A DNA stretch of 64,000 bases, taken from NCBI GenBank assembly GCA_030835345.1, contig JAURPH010000006.1, forward strand, positions 64,703-128,702. The letters run 5' to 3'. The first letter of the stretch is position 1, and each line of letters begins with the position of its first letter. The notes under the pieces were generated by a model. It made no database searches. It saw only the letters and a program-made list of their open reading frames with translations, and was not told the origin of the DNA. The translations under genes and the position numbers were made by a program. Source of the stretch: Thermodesulfobacteriota bacterium (GTDB taxonomy: Bacteria; Desulfobacterota_D; UBA1144). Shown here one piece after another: positions 20,271-29,996 of the stretch.

Positions 20271-20666
20271 ATGGTTATAGATCCAGTATCAGACATGTTA
20301 ACAAGAATTAGGAATGCTATTACACGAAGGCATAAGAATGTTCAGATACCTTCGTCAAAATTTAAAGTTGAAATTGCAAAAATACTTAAAGAAGAAGGGT
20401 TTATTCATTCTTTTGATATAGTGAAAGATGGTAATTTTAGCAACATAAAGATAGATTTAAAATATGATTCAAGAAAGTCTCCTGTAATTAAAAAAATTCA
20501 AAGAATAAGTAAGCCTGGATTAAGGGTTTATGTTAATAAAAATGAAATCCCAAGAATTTCTGGTGGCCTTGGAACATCTATTATTTCAACTTCTAAGGGA
20601 TTAATGACTGGAAGTAAGGCTAGAGAAATTGGTGTAGGAGGAGAAATACTCTGCAGTATTCTGTAA
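20271..20666 (+). CDS. rpsH: 30S ribosomal protein S8
   Basis: DPVSDMLTRIRNA...GGLGTSIISTSKGLMTGSKAREIGVGGEILCSIL. Confidence 0.98.
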   Translation: MVIDPVSDMLTRIRNAITRRHKNVQIPSSKFKVEIAKILKEEGFIHSFDIVKDGNFSNIKIDLKYDSRKSPVIKKIQRISKPGLRVYVNKNEIPRISGGLGTSIISTSKGLMTGSKAREIGVGGEILCSIL

Positions 20667-20682
20667 GTTTTTTAAATTCGTT

Positions 20683-21237
20683 ATGTCTAGAATAGGTAAT
20701 AAAGAAATAGAAGTTTCAAATGATGTTAAAGTTGATTTTAATGATGGTTTATTAAAAATTACTGGACCTAAGGGTAATTTACAACGCCCAATTCCTGAAG
20801 GTGTAAAGTTAGATATTGCTGACGGGAAAATTAAAGTGAGTCGACTGTCAGAAGAAAAGAAAATCAAAGCTCTTCATGGTCTTTTTAGATCATTAATTAA
20901 TAATATGGTTATAGGTGTTAGCCAGGGTTTTGAAAAATCATTAGAAATTATTGGTACAGGTTATAAGTGTGACATAAAATCAAAATCTGAACTGGTTTTA
21001 AACTTAGGCTACTCTAATCCTATTAGCTTTAAGTTACCTGAAGGAATTGATGCTGAAGTTGAAAATAAAGGAACAATTTTAAAAATTAAAGGTATAAATA
21101 ATGAAGTTGTTGGAGAAATTGCAGCACGAATAAGAAAATTAAGAAAACCTGAAAGATATAAAGGTAAAGGTGTAAGATATCAAGGAGAATATGTTAAGTT
21201 AAAAGCAGGTAAGGCTGCGGGTAAAGGTGCCAAATAA
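20683..21237 (+). CDS. rplF: 50S ribosomal protein L6
   Basis: MSRIGNKEIEV...GPKGNLQRPIPEGV...YKGKGVRYQGEYVKLKAGK. Confidence 0.97.
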   Translation: MSRIGNKEIEVSNDVKVDFNDGLLKITGPKGNLQRPIPEGVKLDIADGKIKVSRLSEEKKIKALHGLFRSLINNMVIGVSQGFEKSLEIIGTGYKCDIKSKSELVLNLGYSNPISFKLPEGIDAEVENKGTILKIKGINNEVVGEIAARIRKLRKPERYKGKGVRYQGEYVKLKAGKAAGKGAK

Positions 21238-21571
21238 AATGATTAATCCTATAGAACGAAATAAGCTTAGAGTAAAGAGACATTTAAGAACTAGAAAAAA
21301 AGTTTCAGGAACTGCTGAAGTACCTAGACTTTATATATTTAGGTCATTAAAAACTTTATATGCAAACATAGTTGACGATGATAAAGGTACAACTATCGCT
21401 TCAGCTTCAATATCAAAGAAGGATTCTTCCACCAAGTTAGCTGAATTACTTCTGGAAAAAATTACAAAACTCGGGATAAATAAAGTTGTTTTTGATAAAA
21501 GTGGTTATAAATACCATGGTCGAATTAAACAATTCGCTGATTCATTAAGAGATAAAGGTCTAAATTTTTAA
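21227..21571 (+). CDS. rplR: 50S ribosomal protein L18
   Basis: RLYIFRSLKTLYANIVDDDKGTTIASAS...FDKSGYKYHGRIKQFADSLRDKGLNF. Confidence 0.96.
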   Translation: MPNKMINPIERNKLRVKRHLRTRKKVSGTAEVPRLYIFRSLKTLYANIVDDDKGTTIASASISKKDSSTKLAELLLEKITKLGINKVVFDKSGYKYHGRIKQFADSLRDKGLNF

Positions 21572-21589
21572 TAACATTGGAGATATAAA

Positions 21590-22129
21590 TTGAGTACAGT
21601 TCAAGATAAAGAATTTGCAGAGAAAATAATTCACATCAGAAGAGTAGCAAAAGTTACCAAAGGTGGTAAGAACTTCCATTTTACTGCTCTTGTAGTTATT
21701 GGAAATATGAAAGGTCAAGTAGGTTCTGGCTTAGGTAAGTCTAACGAAGTCCCTGATGCTATTAGAAAAGCTATAGAGAAGGCAAAAAAGAATTTAATAA
21801 ATATAAATATGAATGGAAGAACTATCAGTCATGAAGTATATGCTAAATCCTTATCATCACAGGTAATGATCAGACCTGCTGGTTCAGGGACTGGTGTTAT
21901 TGCTGGGGCAGCCGTTAGGTCTGTTCTTGAGTTGGCTGGAATTAAAGATGTTTTATCTAAATCTCTTGGGTCAAGAAACCCTATTAATGTTGTTGCTGCA
22001 ACCATTGAATGCTTAAAGCAGTTGTCAGAACCATCTGAAACTGCAGATGGTAGAGGAAAGGATTCAAAGGATTTAGATTTACCAAAACAATACTATTTAA
22101 ACAAAGCTGAAGGTGAAATAAATGCTTAA
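21590..22129 (+). CDS. rpsE: 30S ribosomal protein S5 (TTG start)
   Basis: VAKVTKGGKNFHFTALVVIGNMKGQVGSGLGKSNEVPDAIRKA. Confidence 0.98.
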   Translation: MSTVQDKEFAEKIIHIRRVAKVTKGGKNFHFTALVVIGNMKGQVGSGLGKSNEVPDAIRKAIEKAKKNLININMNGRTISHEVYAKSLSSQVMIRPAGSGTGVIAGAAVRSVLELAGIKDVLSKSLGSRNPINVVAATIECLKQLSEPSETADGRGKDSKDLDLPKQYYLNKAEGEINA

Positions 22130-22547
22130 TGAATTAGTGAAGACTGGATATAAGAAAAAGACAAGGGTTGCCAGAGGACCTGGATCAAAAGGTAAAACTG
22201 CTGGTCGTGGCCATAAAGGTCAAAATTCAAGATCAGGAGGAGGTGTTCCAATTTTATTTGAAGGCGGACAATCCAATTTTGTTTTGAGAACACCTAAAAG
22301 AGGTTTTAAAAATTATAATAGAGTTGAATTTGAGATATTAAATGTAGGAATGCTGAATAAAATTTCTGATTCCTCTGAAATAAATAAAGATCTGCTTGTT
22401 AAATTAGGAAAAATAGAAGGAAAGAAGCCACTTAAGATTTTAGGACAAGGTGAAGTTTCAAAAAAAATAAACATAAAAGCAGATGCTTTTTCTAAGTCTG
22501 CTGAAGAAAAAATTAAATCTGCGGGCGGAACGATCACTACAGTATGA
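22122..22547 (+). CDS. rplO: 50S ribosomal protein L15
   Basis: RVARGPGSKGKTAGRGHKGQNSRSGGGVPILFEGGQ; directly overlaps rpsE, leaving no room for rpmD. Confidence 0.97.
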   Translation: MLNELVKTGYKKKTRVARGPGSKGKTAGRGHKGQNSRSGGGVPILFEGGQSNFVLRTPKRGFKNYNRVEFEILNVGMLNKISDSSEINKDLLVKLGKIEGKKPLKILGQGEVSKKINIKADAFSKSAEEKIKSAGGTITTV

Positions 22548-23860
22548 GTTCAGTAGATTCACTACCAAGACTTCCAGAGTTAAATAAAAGAATTTTATTT
22601 ACACTTTTTATTCTGACAATTTATAGATTAGGAGTTTTTGTTCCAATCCCAGGAGTAGACTCTGCTGAAATATTAGCAATTTTTTCAAATCAGGGAAAAT
22701 CATTTTTCGATATTATTAATTTATTTTCTGGTGGTGCTTTTGAAAGAGCTTCTATATTTGCACTTGGAGTAATGCCATATATAACAGCTTCAATTGTAAT
22801 GAATTTAGTAGTCAAAACAATTCCGAAACTAGAAGAAATGAATAAGGATAGTGCTGGTAAAAAGAAGATTAGTCAGTATTCAAGATATTTAACTATTGTT
22901 ATATGTTTTTTTCAAGCTTCGTTACTTGTATCCGCATTGCAAACAGGATTGGGAACTGGAGCTCAAATTGTTTTTGACCCCGGACTTTCATTCTATTTGC
23001 TAACAGTATTTAGCCTTACTGCTGGAACATTTTTTGTAATGTGGCTTGGGGAACAGATTACAAATAATGGAATTGGAAATGGTTTATCATTAATTATTAC
23101 TGCATCAATAATAACTACCGCACCTTCTGCTATTGGAAAATTGTACAATTTTGTTTCAATAGGCAATCTTAATGTTCTTACAATAATTTTATATATTATT
23201 ATAATGTTAGTTGTTTTGTATTCTGTAGTTTTTGTTGAACGATCCTTCCGAAAAATTCCAGTACAGTATCCGCAGAAAACCCAAGGTAGAAAAGTTTCTG
23301 CTGGTCAGTCATCACATCTACCTTTAAAAATTAATCCAGCAGGTGTTATACCACCAATTTTTGCTTCATCTATTTTATTGCTACCTCTAACAATTTTTAA
23401 TTATATAGACATTCCTAGCCTTAACGAATTTAGTGCATCCTTTTTAAATAATGGCTTTATATACAATCTAGTCTTTGCTCTTTTAGTAATTTTTTTCACT
23501 TTTTTTTATACAGGGATGGTTATAAATCCTTCAGAGATGTCAGAAAACCTTAAAAAGAATGGTGCTTTCATACCAGGTATCAGACCTGGAAATAATACAA
23601 CTGAATATATCAAAAATGTAATGTCTAAGTTGACAGTTATTGGCGCTCTTTATCTTGCTTTAGTTTGTGTTATTCCAGCCATACTAAATGCAAAGCCATT
23701 TAGTTTACCCTTTTTCTTTGGTGGTACATCTTTATTAATCGTTATAGGGGTAACCTTAGATACAATTCAACAAATTCAATCTTTTTTAATTTCAAATAAC
23801 TATGATAATTTTGGGAATAAAAAAAGGAAGAAGGAACCAAAAAGATTCAATTTGAGGTGA
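22544..23860 (+). CDS. secY: preprotein translocase subunit SecY
   Basis: LFILTIYRLGVFVPIPGVD...FSGGAFERASIFALGVMPYITASIV. Confidence 0.98.
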   Translation: MSSVDSLPRLPELNKRILFTLFILTIYRLGVFVPIPGVDSAEILAIFSNQGKSFFDIINLFSGGAFERASIFALGVMPYITASIVMNLVVKTIPKLEEMNKDSAGKKKISQYSRYLTIVICFFQASLLVSALQTGLGTGAQIVFDPGLSFYLLTVFSLTAGTFFVMWLGEQITNNGIGNGLSLIITASIITTAPSAIGKLYNFVSIGNLNVLTIILYIIIMLVVLYSVVFVERSFRKIPVQYPQKTQGRKVSAGQSSHLPLKINPAGVIPPIFASSILLLPLTIFNYIDIPSLNEFSASFLNNGFIYNLVFALLVIFFTFFYTGMVINPSEMSENLKKNGAFIPGIRPGNNTTEYIKNVMSKLTVIGALYLALVCVIPAILNAKPFSLPFFFGGTSLLIVIGVTLDTIQQIQSFLISNNYDNFGNKKRKKEPKRFNLR

Positions 23861-23863
23861 TTT

Positions 23864-24412
23864 ATGATACTAATATTATTTGGACCACCAGGAGCTGGTA
23901 AAGGAACACAAGCTGATTTATTAAAAGATAAATTTAACTTACTTCATTTATCAACTGGGGATATTTTAAGAGAAGAAGTTTCTAATAATACTAATTTGGG
24001 TCAACAGGCTAAGAAGTTTATGGATTCTGGCGAGTTGGTTACGGATGAATTAATAATAGGAATGATTAAAAATAAAATAGATTCTACAACAAATGTTGAA
24101 GGTTTTTTATTTGATGGTTTTCCAAGAACCATTTCACAAGCTGAGGCATTAGATTCCATGCTCTTAAGTAATAATCTCAATGTAGACAAAGTTATTTCCT
24201 TAGAAGTAGATGATGATATTTTAACAGAAAGGCTTTTATCTAGAGGTAGGAGCGATGACAACGAAGAAACTATTAAAAACAGATTAAATGTCTATAAAAA
24301 TCAAACCCTTCCAATTAAAGATTACTATTTAAAAAATAATAAATTAGTTGAAGTTAAAGGAGATGGCTCAGTTGAAGATGTTAATGCAACAATTGTGAGT
24401 TCAATTTCATAG
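23864..24412 (+). CDS. adk: adenylate kinase
   Basis: LILFGPPGAGKGTQADLL...LSTGDILREEV...FDGFPRTISQAEAL. Confidence 0.97.
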   Translation: MILILFGPPGAGKGTQADLLKDKFNLLHLSTGDILREEVSNNTNLGQQAKKFMDSGELVTDELIIGMIKNKIDSTTNVEGFLFDGFPRTISQAEALDSMLLSNNLNVDKVISLEVDDDILTERLLSRGRSDDNEETIKNRLNVYKNQTLPIKDYYLKNNKLVEVKGDGSVEDVNATIVSSIS

Positions 24413-24415
24413 CAA

Positions 24416-25177
24416 ATGGCAATAAAGATTAAAAAACCAAACGAGATTAGCAAGATTCAAAAATCAGGCTCTATAATTGCTCAAGTTCGTGATTTATTAA
24501 TTAAAAATATTGAGCCAGGAATTTCTACTTGGGAATTAGATAGAATCGCAGAAGAGTATACGCTTTCTAAAGGTTTTAAGCCTGCATTTAAAGGTTATCA
24601 AAACTTTCCAGCTTCTATATGTGCATCTATTAATGATGAAGTTGTACATGGCCTTCCATCAAAAAATAGAATTTTAAAAAACGGAGATATTATTGGTATC
24701 GATTTTGGAGTTTATGATGGTGAATATTACTCTGACTCAGCATTTACTTTTGGTGTAGGTACAATATCAGATGATGTATCGAAACTTTTAGAAGTAACCA
24801 AAAGTTCTCTTGAAAAAGGTATTGAACTAGCTAAGCCAGGGAATAAGATTTTTGATATTTCAAAGGCAATTCAGGAATGTGTTGAAGCAGAAGGATTTTC
24901 AGTTGTTCGATCTTATGTTGGACATGGAATTGGAAAGGAGCTACATGAAGAGCCTCATGTCCCAAATTTCATTTTAAGCGAAAAGGATCGAAACACATCT
25001 TTAAAATTAAAAGAGGGCATGGTTTTGGCTATTGAGCCAATGGTTAATATTGGAGATTATGAAGTTGAGTTAAGTAGTGATTCATGGACTGTTAAGACAA
25101 AGGATGGTAGTCTATCAGCTCATTTCGAACATACAGTTGCAATTACAAAAAATGGACCAAAGGTGTTAACAAGTTAA
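24416..25177 (+). CDS. map: type I methionine aminopeptidase
   Basis: ASINDEVVHGLPS...GIDFGVYDGEYYSDSAFTF...YVGHGIGKELHEEPHVPN. Confidence 0.97.
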   Translation: MAIKIKKPNEISKIQKSGSIIAQVRDLLIKNIEPGISTWELDRIAEEYTLSKGFKPAFKGYQNFPASICASINDEVVHGLPSKNRILKNGDIIGIDFGVYDGEYYSDSAFTFGVGTISDDVSKLLEVTKSSLEKGIELAKPGNKIFDISKAIQECVEAEGFSVVRSYVGHGIGKELHEEPHVPNFILSEKDRNTSLKLKEGMVLAIEPMVNIGDYEVELSSDSWTVKTKDGSLSAHFEHTVAITKNGPKVLTS

Positions 25178-25396
25178 ATGGGTAAAGAAGAAAGAATTGA
25201 ATTAGAAGGAACAATTTTGGAAGCACTTCCTAACGCTATGTTTAAGGTTGAACTCGAGAATAGTCATCAAATTTTAGCTTATGTTTCAGGGAAAATGAGG
25301 ACTCACTTTATTCGTATTTTGCCTGGCGATAAGGTAAAAGTTGAAGTATCACCGTATGATTTGACAAAAGGAAGAATAACATATAGATTGAAATGA
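25178..25396 (+). CDS. infA: translation initiation factor IF-1
   Basis: [72 protein letters not shown]. Confidence 0.98.
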   Translation: MGKEERIELEGTILEALPNAMFKVELENSHQILAYVSGKMRTHFIRILPGDKVKVEVSPYDLTKGRITYRLK

Positions 25397-25434
25397 AATT
25401 ATCGTATATAATATAACGCTTTAACGGAGATTTT

Positions 25435-25818
25435 ATGCCTAGAATTGCAGGAGTAGACATACCAGAAAATAAAAGAGTTGAAATAGCTCTTACTTATATT
25501 TTTGGTATTGGGAAAAAGATATCTAATGATATTTTAAGTTCAGCTAATATTGATAAAAATATTAAAACTAGTGAACTAACCGATGAAGATGTTGCTAAAA
25601 TTCGCCAACTGATTGAAGATAATTATTTAGTTGAAGGTGAATTAAGGGTAGATGTTCAAAATAACATAAAAAGACTTCAAGAAATTGTCTCATATCGTGG
25701 AATAAGGCATAGAAAAAAATTACCTTGTAGAGGGCAAAGAACTAAATCTAATGCAAGAACTCGAAGAGGTAAAAAAGGTTTAGCAGTAGCAAAGAAAAAA
25801 TTAGCAGGAATTAAGTAA
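25435..25818 (+). CDS. rpsM: 30S ribosomal protein S13
   Basis: MPRIAGVDIPENKRVEIALTYIFGIG...YRGIRHRKKLPCRGQRTKSNART. Confidence 0.98.
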   Translation: MPRIAGVDIPENKRVEIALTYIFGIGKKISNDILSSANIDKNIKTSELTDEDVAKIRQLIEDNYLVEGELRVDVQNNIKRLQEIVSYRGIRHRKKLPCRGQRTKSNARTRRGKKGLAVAKKKLAGIK

Positions 25819-25837
25819 GATAGAGGGATAATTTATT

Positions 25838-26221
25838 TTGAAAAAAGTTAAAAAAAATAAGAAAGTTAAAAAGTTTGTTGAAGCAGGACATGCTCATATA
25901 CAAGCTACTTTTAATAATACTATCATTACAATTACCGATCAATCAGGAAATGTAATTTCTTGGGCGGCTGGTGGAAAAAAAGGTTTTAAAGGTACAAGGA
26001 AAGGAACTCCATTTGCTGCACAGCTCGCAGCTGAGGATGCTGCAAAAAAAGCTGCTGATTTTGGAATGAAAACAATTTCTGTATTTGTGAAAGGACCTGG
26101 TCCAGGAAGAGAAACAGCAATTAGATCAATACAAGCAGCTGGAATTAAAATTGATTTAATCAAAGATGTAACACCTTTGCCACACAACGGTTGTAGACCT
26201 CCAGCAAAGAGAAGGGTATAG
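25838..26221 (+). CDS. rpsK: 30S ribosomal protein S11 (TTG start)
   Basis: [48 protein letters not shown]. Confidence 0.98.
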   Translation: MKKVKKNKKVKKFVEAGHAHIQATFNNTIITITDQSGNVISWAAGGKKGFKGTRKGTPFAAQLAAEDAAKKAADFGMKTISVFVKGPGPGRETAIRSIQAAGIKIDLIKDVTPLPHNGCRPPAKRRV

Positions 26222-26230
26222 GGGAAAAAT

Positions 26231-26860
26231 TTGGCTAGATATACAGGACCAACAACAAAATTATCAAGAAGAGAAGGGCAAGAGCTTTTCTTAAAAGGTG
26301 ATAGATCTTATACCGATAAGGCTGCAAGAAGGTTGACTATTTTACCTGGCCAGTCTCAAGCCAAATATAGACAAAAATCCTCTGAGTATGCAATTAGGCT
26401 TCGAGAAAAACAAAAATTAAAAAGAATATTTGGTTTAACAGAAAAGCAGTTTAGGATTAACTTTACAAAATCAAATAACCAGCCTGGTGTTACAGGGGAT
26501 AATTTAATCGCAAATTTAGAAAGAAGGTTGGACAATGCTGTTTACAGGCTTGGTTTTTTAAGTTCAAGAAGCGAAGCTAGACAGTTTGTTAACCATGGCC
26601 ATATACTTGTTAATGGTAAGAAGGTTGATATCCCATCATATTTAATATCCCTTGATGATATTATTGAAGTTAGAGAAAAGAGTAAGGAATCAAAAAGAAT
26701 TAAAGAATCAATCGAATCTGTAGCAAGAAGAGGTGTAGTTGATTGGCTTGAATTAGATTCAGAGAAACTCACCGGTAAAGTTAAAAGGTTACCTACAAGG
26801 GAAGACTTTAAGCTGCCTATTGACGAACAGCTTATAATTGAATTTTATTCTAAACTTTAG
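26231..26860 (+). CDS. rpsD: 30S ribosomal protein S4 (TTG start)
   Basis: MARYTGPTTKLSRREG...NLERRLDNAVYRLGFLSSRSEARQFVNHGHILVNGKKVDIPS. Confidence 0.98.
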   Translation: MARYTGPTTKLSRREGQELFLKGDRSYTDKAARRLTILPGQSQAKYRQKSSEYAIRLREKQKLKRIFGLTEKQFRINFTKSNNQPGVTGDNLIANLERRLDNAVYRLGFLSSRSEARQFVNHGHILVNGKKVDIPSYLISLDDIIEVREKSKESKRIKESIESVARRGVVDWLELDSEKLTGKVKRLPTREDFKLPIDEQLIIEFYSKL

Positions 26861-26868
26861 GAGAATTT

Positions 26869-27915
26869 ATGGAATTTCAAAGAAATTGGATAGGCTTATA
26901 TAAGCCAAAATCTATACAAATTGAACAGAAATCCAAAAGTGATACTTATGGTAAGTTTGTATGCCAGCCTTTAGAGAAAGGTTATGGTCTCACAATAGGG
27001 AATTCTTTAAGAAGAACTCTACTTTCATCTATTCAAGGTCCTGCGATAACGAAAATTAAAATTGATGGTGTTCAGCATGAATTTTCGACAATTACAGGAA
27101 TAAAAGAAGATGTAACTGAAATTATTTTAAATTTGAAACAAATTAGTTTAAAAATGGATACTTACGAGCCTCAAACTTTAAATTTAAGCTATGCAGGAGA
27201 AGGTGAGGTAACAGCGAAGGACATAGAGACAAATCAACATGTTGAAATAGTTAATCCTGAGCAGTTTATCGCCACTTTATCTGAAAGTGCTAAATTGGAT
27301 ATGGAACTTACTATTGAGATGGGTCGAGGATATGTAACTACTGAATCCAGAGATGATGGATCTCATTCAATTGGAGACATTCCAATTGATGCAATTTTCT
27401 CTCCAATTAAAAAAGTTAACTATAATGTTACAGCTGCTAGAGTTGGTAGACGTACAGATTATGAGAAATTAACTATTGAGGTATGGACAAATGGAACAAT
27501 TATTCCTGAAGATGCTGTAGCATATTCTGCTAAAATCATAAAAGATCAAATGACAGTATTCGTTAATTTTGATGAGGAAGAAATTGATTCTATTCCTATA
27601 ATTGAAGATGAAAGTGACGAAATAATAGGTTCTGAAGATGTTCTCTTTACAAGAGTTGAAGAGTTAGATTTTTCTGCAAGATCCTTAAATTGTCTTGAAA
27701 AGGCGAATATAAAATACTTGGGAGATTTAATACAATTGAACGAAGAGGATTTGCTAAACCTTGAAAATTTTGGTAAAAGATCGTTAAATGAAGTCAGAGA
27801 TGTAGTTTTATCATTCAATATAAAATTAGGTGAAGAAATAAACAAAGATTTATATTATGAGCAGAGAAAAGCTAAAGAAGACGTTGGCAATGGTGATATC
27901 CCAGAGGAAGCATAA
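26869..27915 (+). CDS. rpoA: RNA polymerase alpha subunit
   Basis: GYGLTIGNSLRRTLLSSIQGPAIT...EELDFSARSLNCLEKANIKYLGDLIQ. Confidence 0.98.
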   Translation: MEFQRNWIGLYKPKSIQIEQKSKSDTYGKFVCQPLEKGYGLTIGNSLRRTLLSSIQGPAITKIKIDGVQHEFSTITGIKEDVTEIILNLKQISLKMDTYEPQTLNLSYAGEGEVTAKDIETNQHVEIVNPEQFIATLSESAKLDMELTIEMGRGYVTTESRDDGSHSIGDIPIDAIFSPIKKVNYNVTAARVGRRTDYEKLTIEVWTNGTIIPEDAVAYSAKIIKDQMTVFVNFDEEEIDSIPIIEDESDEIIGSEDVLFTRVEELDFSARSLNCLEKANIKYLGDLIQLNEEDLLNLENFGKRSLNEVRDVVLSFNIKLGEEINKDLYYEQRKAKEDVGNGDIPEEA

Positions 27916-28334
27916 TGAGACATAGAGTAAGAAAAGGAAAATTAGGTCTAAAGACAGAGCATAGATTATCTTTATTAAGGAACCTTTCTACTGAACTTTT
28001 CAGACATGGGAGAATTGTTACAACTGATGCTCGAGCTAAAGAACTAAAAAGATTTTCAGAAAGGCTTATCACAACCGCAAAAAAGAATAGCCTTCATGCA
28101 AGAAGACTAGTAAATGCTAAAATTAAAGACAGAGATGTACTAGCTAATTTGTTTGATACAATAGCGCCCAGTTTTAACGATAGACCAGGTGGATATACAA
28201 GAGTTATAAAATTAGCTCCTAGAAGAGGTGATGCTGCACCAATGTCATTAATAGAGCTTGTTGGCTTAGATGTTCCGTTTAATAAAGTTGAAAAGATTGA
28301 AGAGCCTGAATTAGAAGAGAAAGCTGCTGAATAA
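27915..28334 (+). CDS. rplQ: 50S ribosomal protein L17
   Basis: MRHRVRKGKLGLKTEHRLSLLRNLSTELFRHGRIVTT...RPGGYTRVIKL. Confidence 0.98.
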   Translation: MRHRVRKGKLGLKTEHRLSLLRNLSTELFRHGRIVTTDARAKELKRFSERLITTAKKNSLHARRLVNAKIKDRDVLANLFDTIAPSFNDRPGGYTRVIKLAPRRGDAAPMSLIELVGLDVPFNKVEKIEEPELEEKAAE

Positions 28335-28345
28335 TTTTTTGAATT

Positions 28346-29338
28346 ATGGATAATAAGCTTGGAATCATACTTGACCCTAATAGCTTTCAGAATATAAACA
28401 ATGTAATAACAAAAGCTGAAAAGTACAATTTTCATTCAGCTTGGGTTACGGAACTTTATAGATCTTCTTTTGAACAGCTAACATATATAGCTAGCATTAC
28501 TAAGAAGATAAAAATTGGTTCCGCAGTAACTCTCGCTTTCACTAGAAGTCCACTATCAACATTGATATCCGCATTAGATATAGATGAATTATCTAACGGT
28601 AGGTTTTTATTTGGTATTGGATCTGGTGCCATTAATACTAATAGAAAATGGCATGGTCTAGAAGATTTTGATAATCCTTCTGAAAGAATTAAGTCTTTTA
28701 TTAAAATTACAAGGAAAATTGAGAAGTCTTTGATGTCAGGAGAGGACATTAATTATCGTGATCTTTACAATACTATAGATTTGAAGAGCTTTAGAAGGCC
28801 ATTTAAGCCACTTAGACAGGAAATACCAATATATTTAGCTGGAATAGGTCCTAAGATGGTTAAAACTGCATTTACGGAATTTAGTGGATATTTGGGACAT
28901 GTTGTTTGTTCACTTGATTATTTAAAAAAATATATACAACCACTTAGAGTTAATAATTCGAAAAGTACAAAGTCTATAATTTTATGTTCCATTAATAACA
29001 ATAAAGCAAAAGCAATAAATGATGCAAGAGGAACAATAGCATTTTATGCTACTGTCAAAGCTTATTCTAAACCATTCATTGATTTGGGTTTTGAAGAAAA
29101 TATAAATAAAATTAGAAATGAATTTTTTAATAATAACCCAAGAGGAATGATGGACAATGTAAGTGATGAGATGGTAACTTCTTTTTCTATTGTCGGATCT
29201 CAAATTGAGGTATTAGAAAAACTTGAGGAGTATAAAAAATATTTAGATTTACCAATACTTACTGCACCTCATTATTATTTAGAGAAAGAATTTGTTGAAC
29301 AATATCAAAACAACATATTAGAAACTTTTAAGGTTTAG
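28346..29338 (+). CDS. LLM-class flavin/F420-dependent oxidoreductase
   Basis: Luciferase-like pattern: KLGIILDPNSFQN...HSAWVTELY...TLISALDIDELSNGRFLFGIGSG. Confidence 0.8.
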   Translation: MDNKLGIILDPNSFQNINNVITKAEKYNFHSAWVTELYRSSFEQLTYIASITKKIKIGSAVTLAFTRSPLSTLISALDIDELSNGRFLFGIGSGAINTNRKWHGLEDFDNPSERIKSFIKITRKIEKSLMSGEDINYRDLYNTIDLKSFRRPFKPLRQEIPIYLAGIGPKMVKTAFTEFSGYLGHVVCSLDYLKKYIQPLRVNNSKSTKSIILCSINNNKAKAINDARGTIAFYATVKAYSKPFIDLGFEENINKIRNEFFNNNPRGMMDNVSDEMVTSFSIVGSQIEVLEKLEEYKKYLDLPILTAPHYYLEKEFVEQYQNNILETFKV

Positions 29339-29996
29339 TAGCTGTATATATCGTTACAAGTCCTAAATTAAATGTATCGATTTCTTTTATTCGGAATCCA
29401 CTGTCTAACAATATCTCTTCAAACTGTTTTGGAGTGTAAAAATTACTTATTGAAGATGAAAGATAATAGTATTCTTTAAATTTCCCAAACAAGAGCCCTA
29501 TGAATGGAATTATTAGAAATAAATAAGTAGTTGTTAGTAAAGATAGGAAAATATTTTCACTTTTTGAAAATTCCATAATTTTCAACGTTGCTCCTTTCTT
29601 CATGACTCTTTTACATTCAGTCAAAGCATTATTAATTGATTTTGTATTTCTAATACCAAAAGAAATCGTCACAAAATCAAAAAAATTATTATCAAAATGT
29701 AGATCTTCACAATAATTTTCGCTAAAAATAACATTTTTTTTAACATTTTTTTTAATCGCAAGGTCTAGCATTTTATTGGAAGGGTCAGTTGCATAAAGAG
29801 CAGATTCTTTCCAATATTCCTCTATTAAAAAAATAATATCACCAGTGCCAGTTGCTATATCAAGGACATTCCCCTTTATAGTATGGCCGAGGACTAATCT
29901 TTTTTTCCATTTTTTATGCTTTCCTAGACTTATAATATTATTAATAAGATTATAAACATGCGAAATTGAATTAAATGTTTTTTTTGTATCTGGCAT
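29328..29996 (-). CDS. UbiE/MenG-like quinone methyltransferase
   Basis: FNSISHVYNLINNIISLGKHKKWKKRLV...NVLDIATGTGDI...FDFVTISFGIRNTKSINNALTECKRVMKKGATLKIMEFSK. Confidence 0.88.
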   Translation of the reverse strand: MPDTKKTFNSISHVYNLINNIISLGKHKKWKKRLVLGHTIKGNVLDIATGTGDIIFLIEEYWKESALYATDPSNKMLDLAIKKNVKKNVIFSENYCEDLHFDNNFFDFVTISFGIRNTKSINNALTECKRVMKKGATLKIMEFSKSENIFLSLLTTTYLFLIIPFIGLLFGKFKEYYYLSSSISNFYTPKQFEEILLDSGFRIKEIDTFNLGLVTIYTATKP

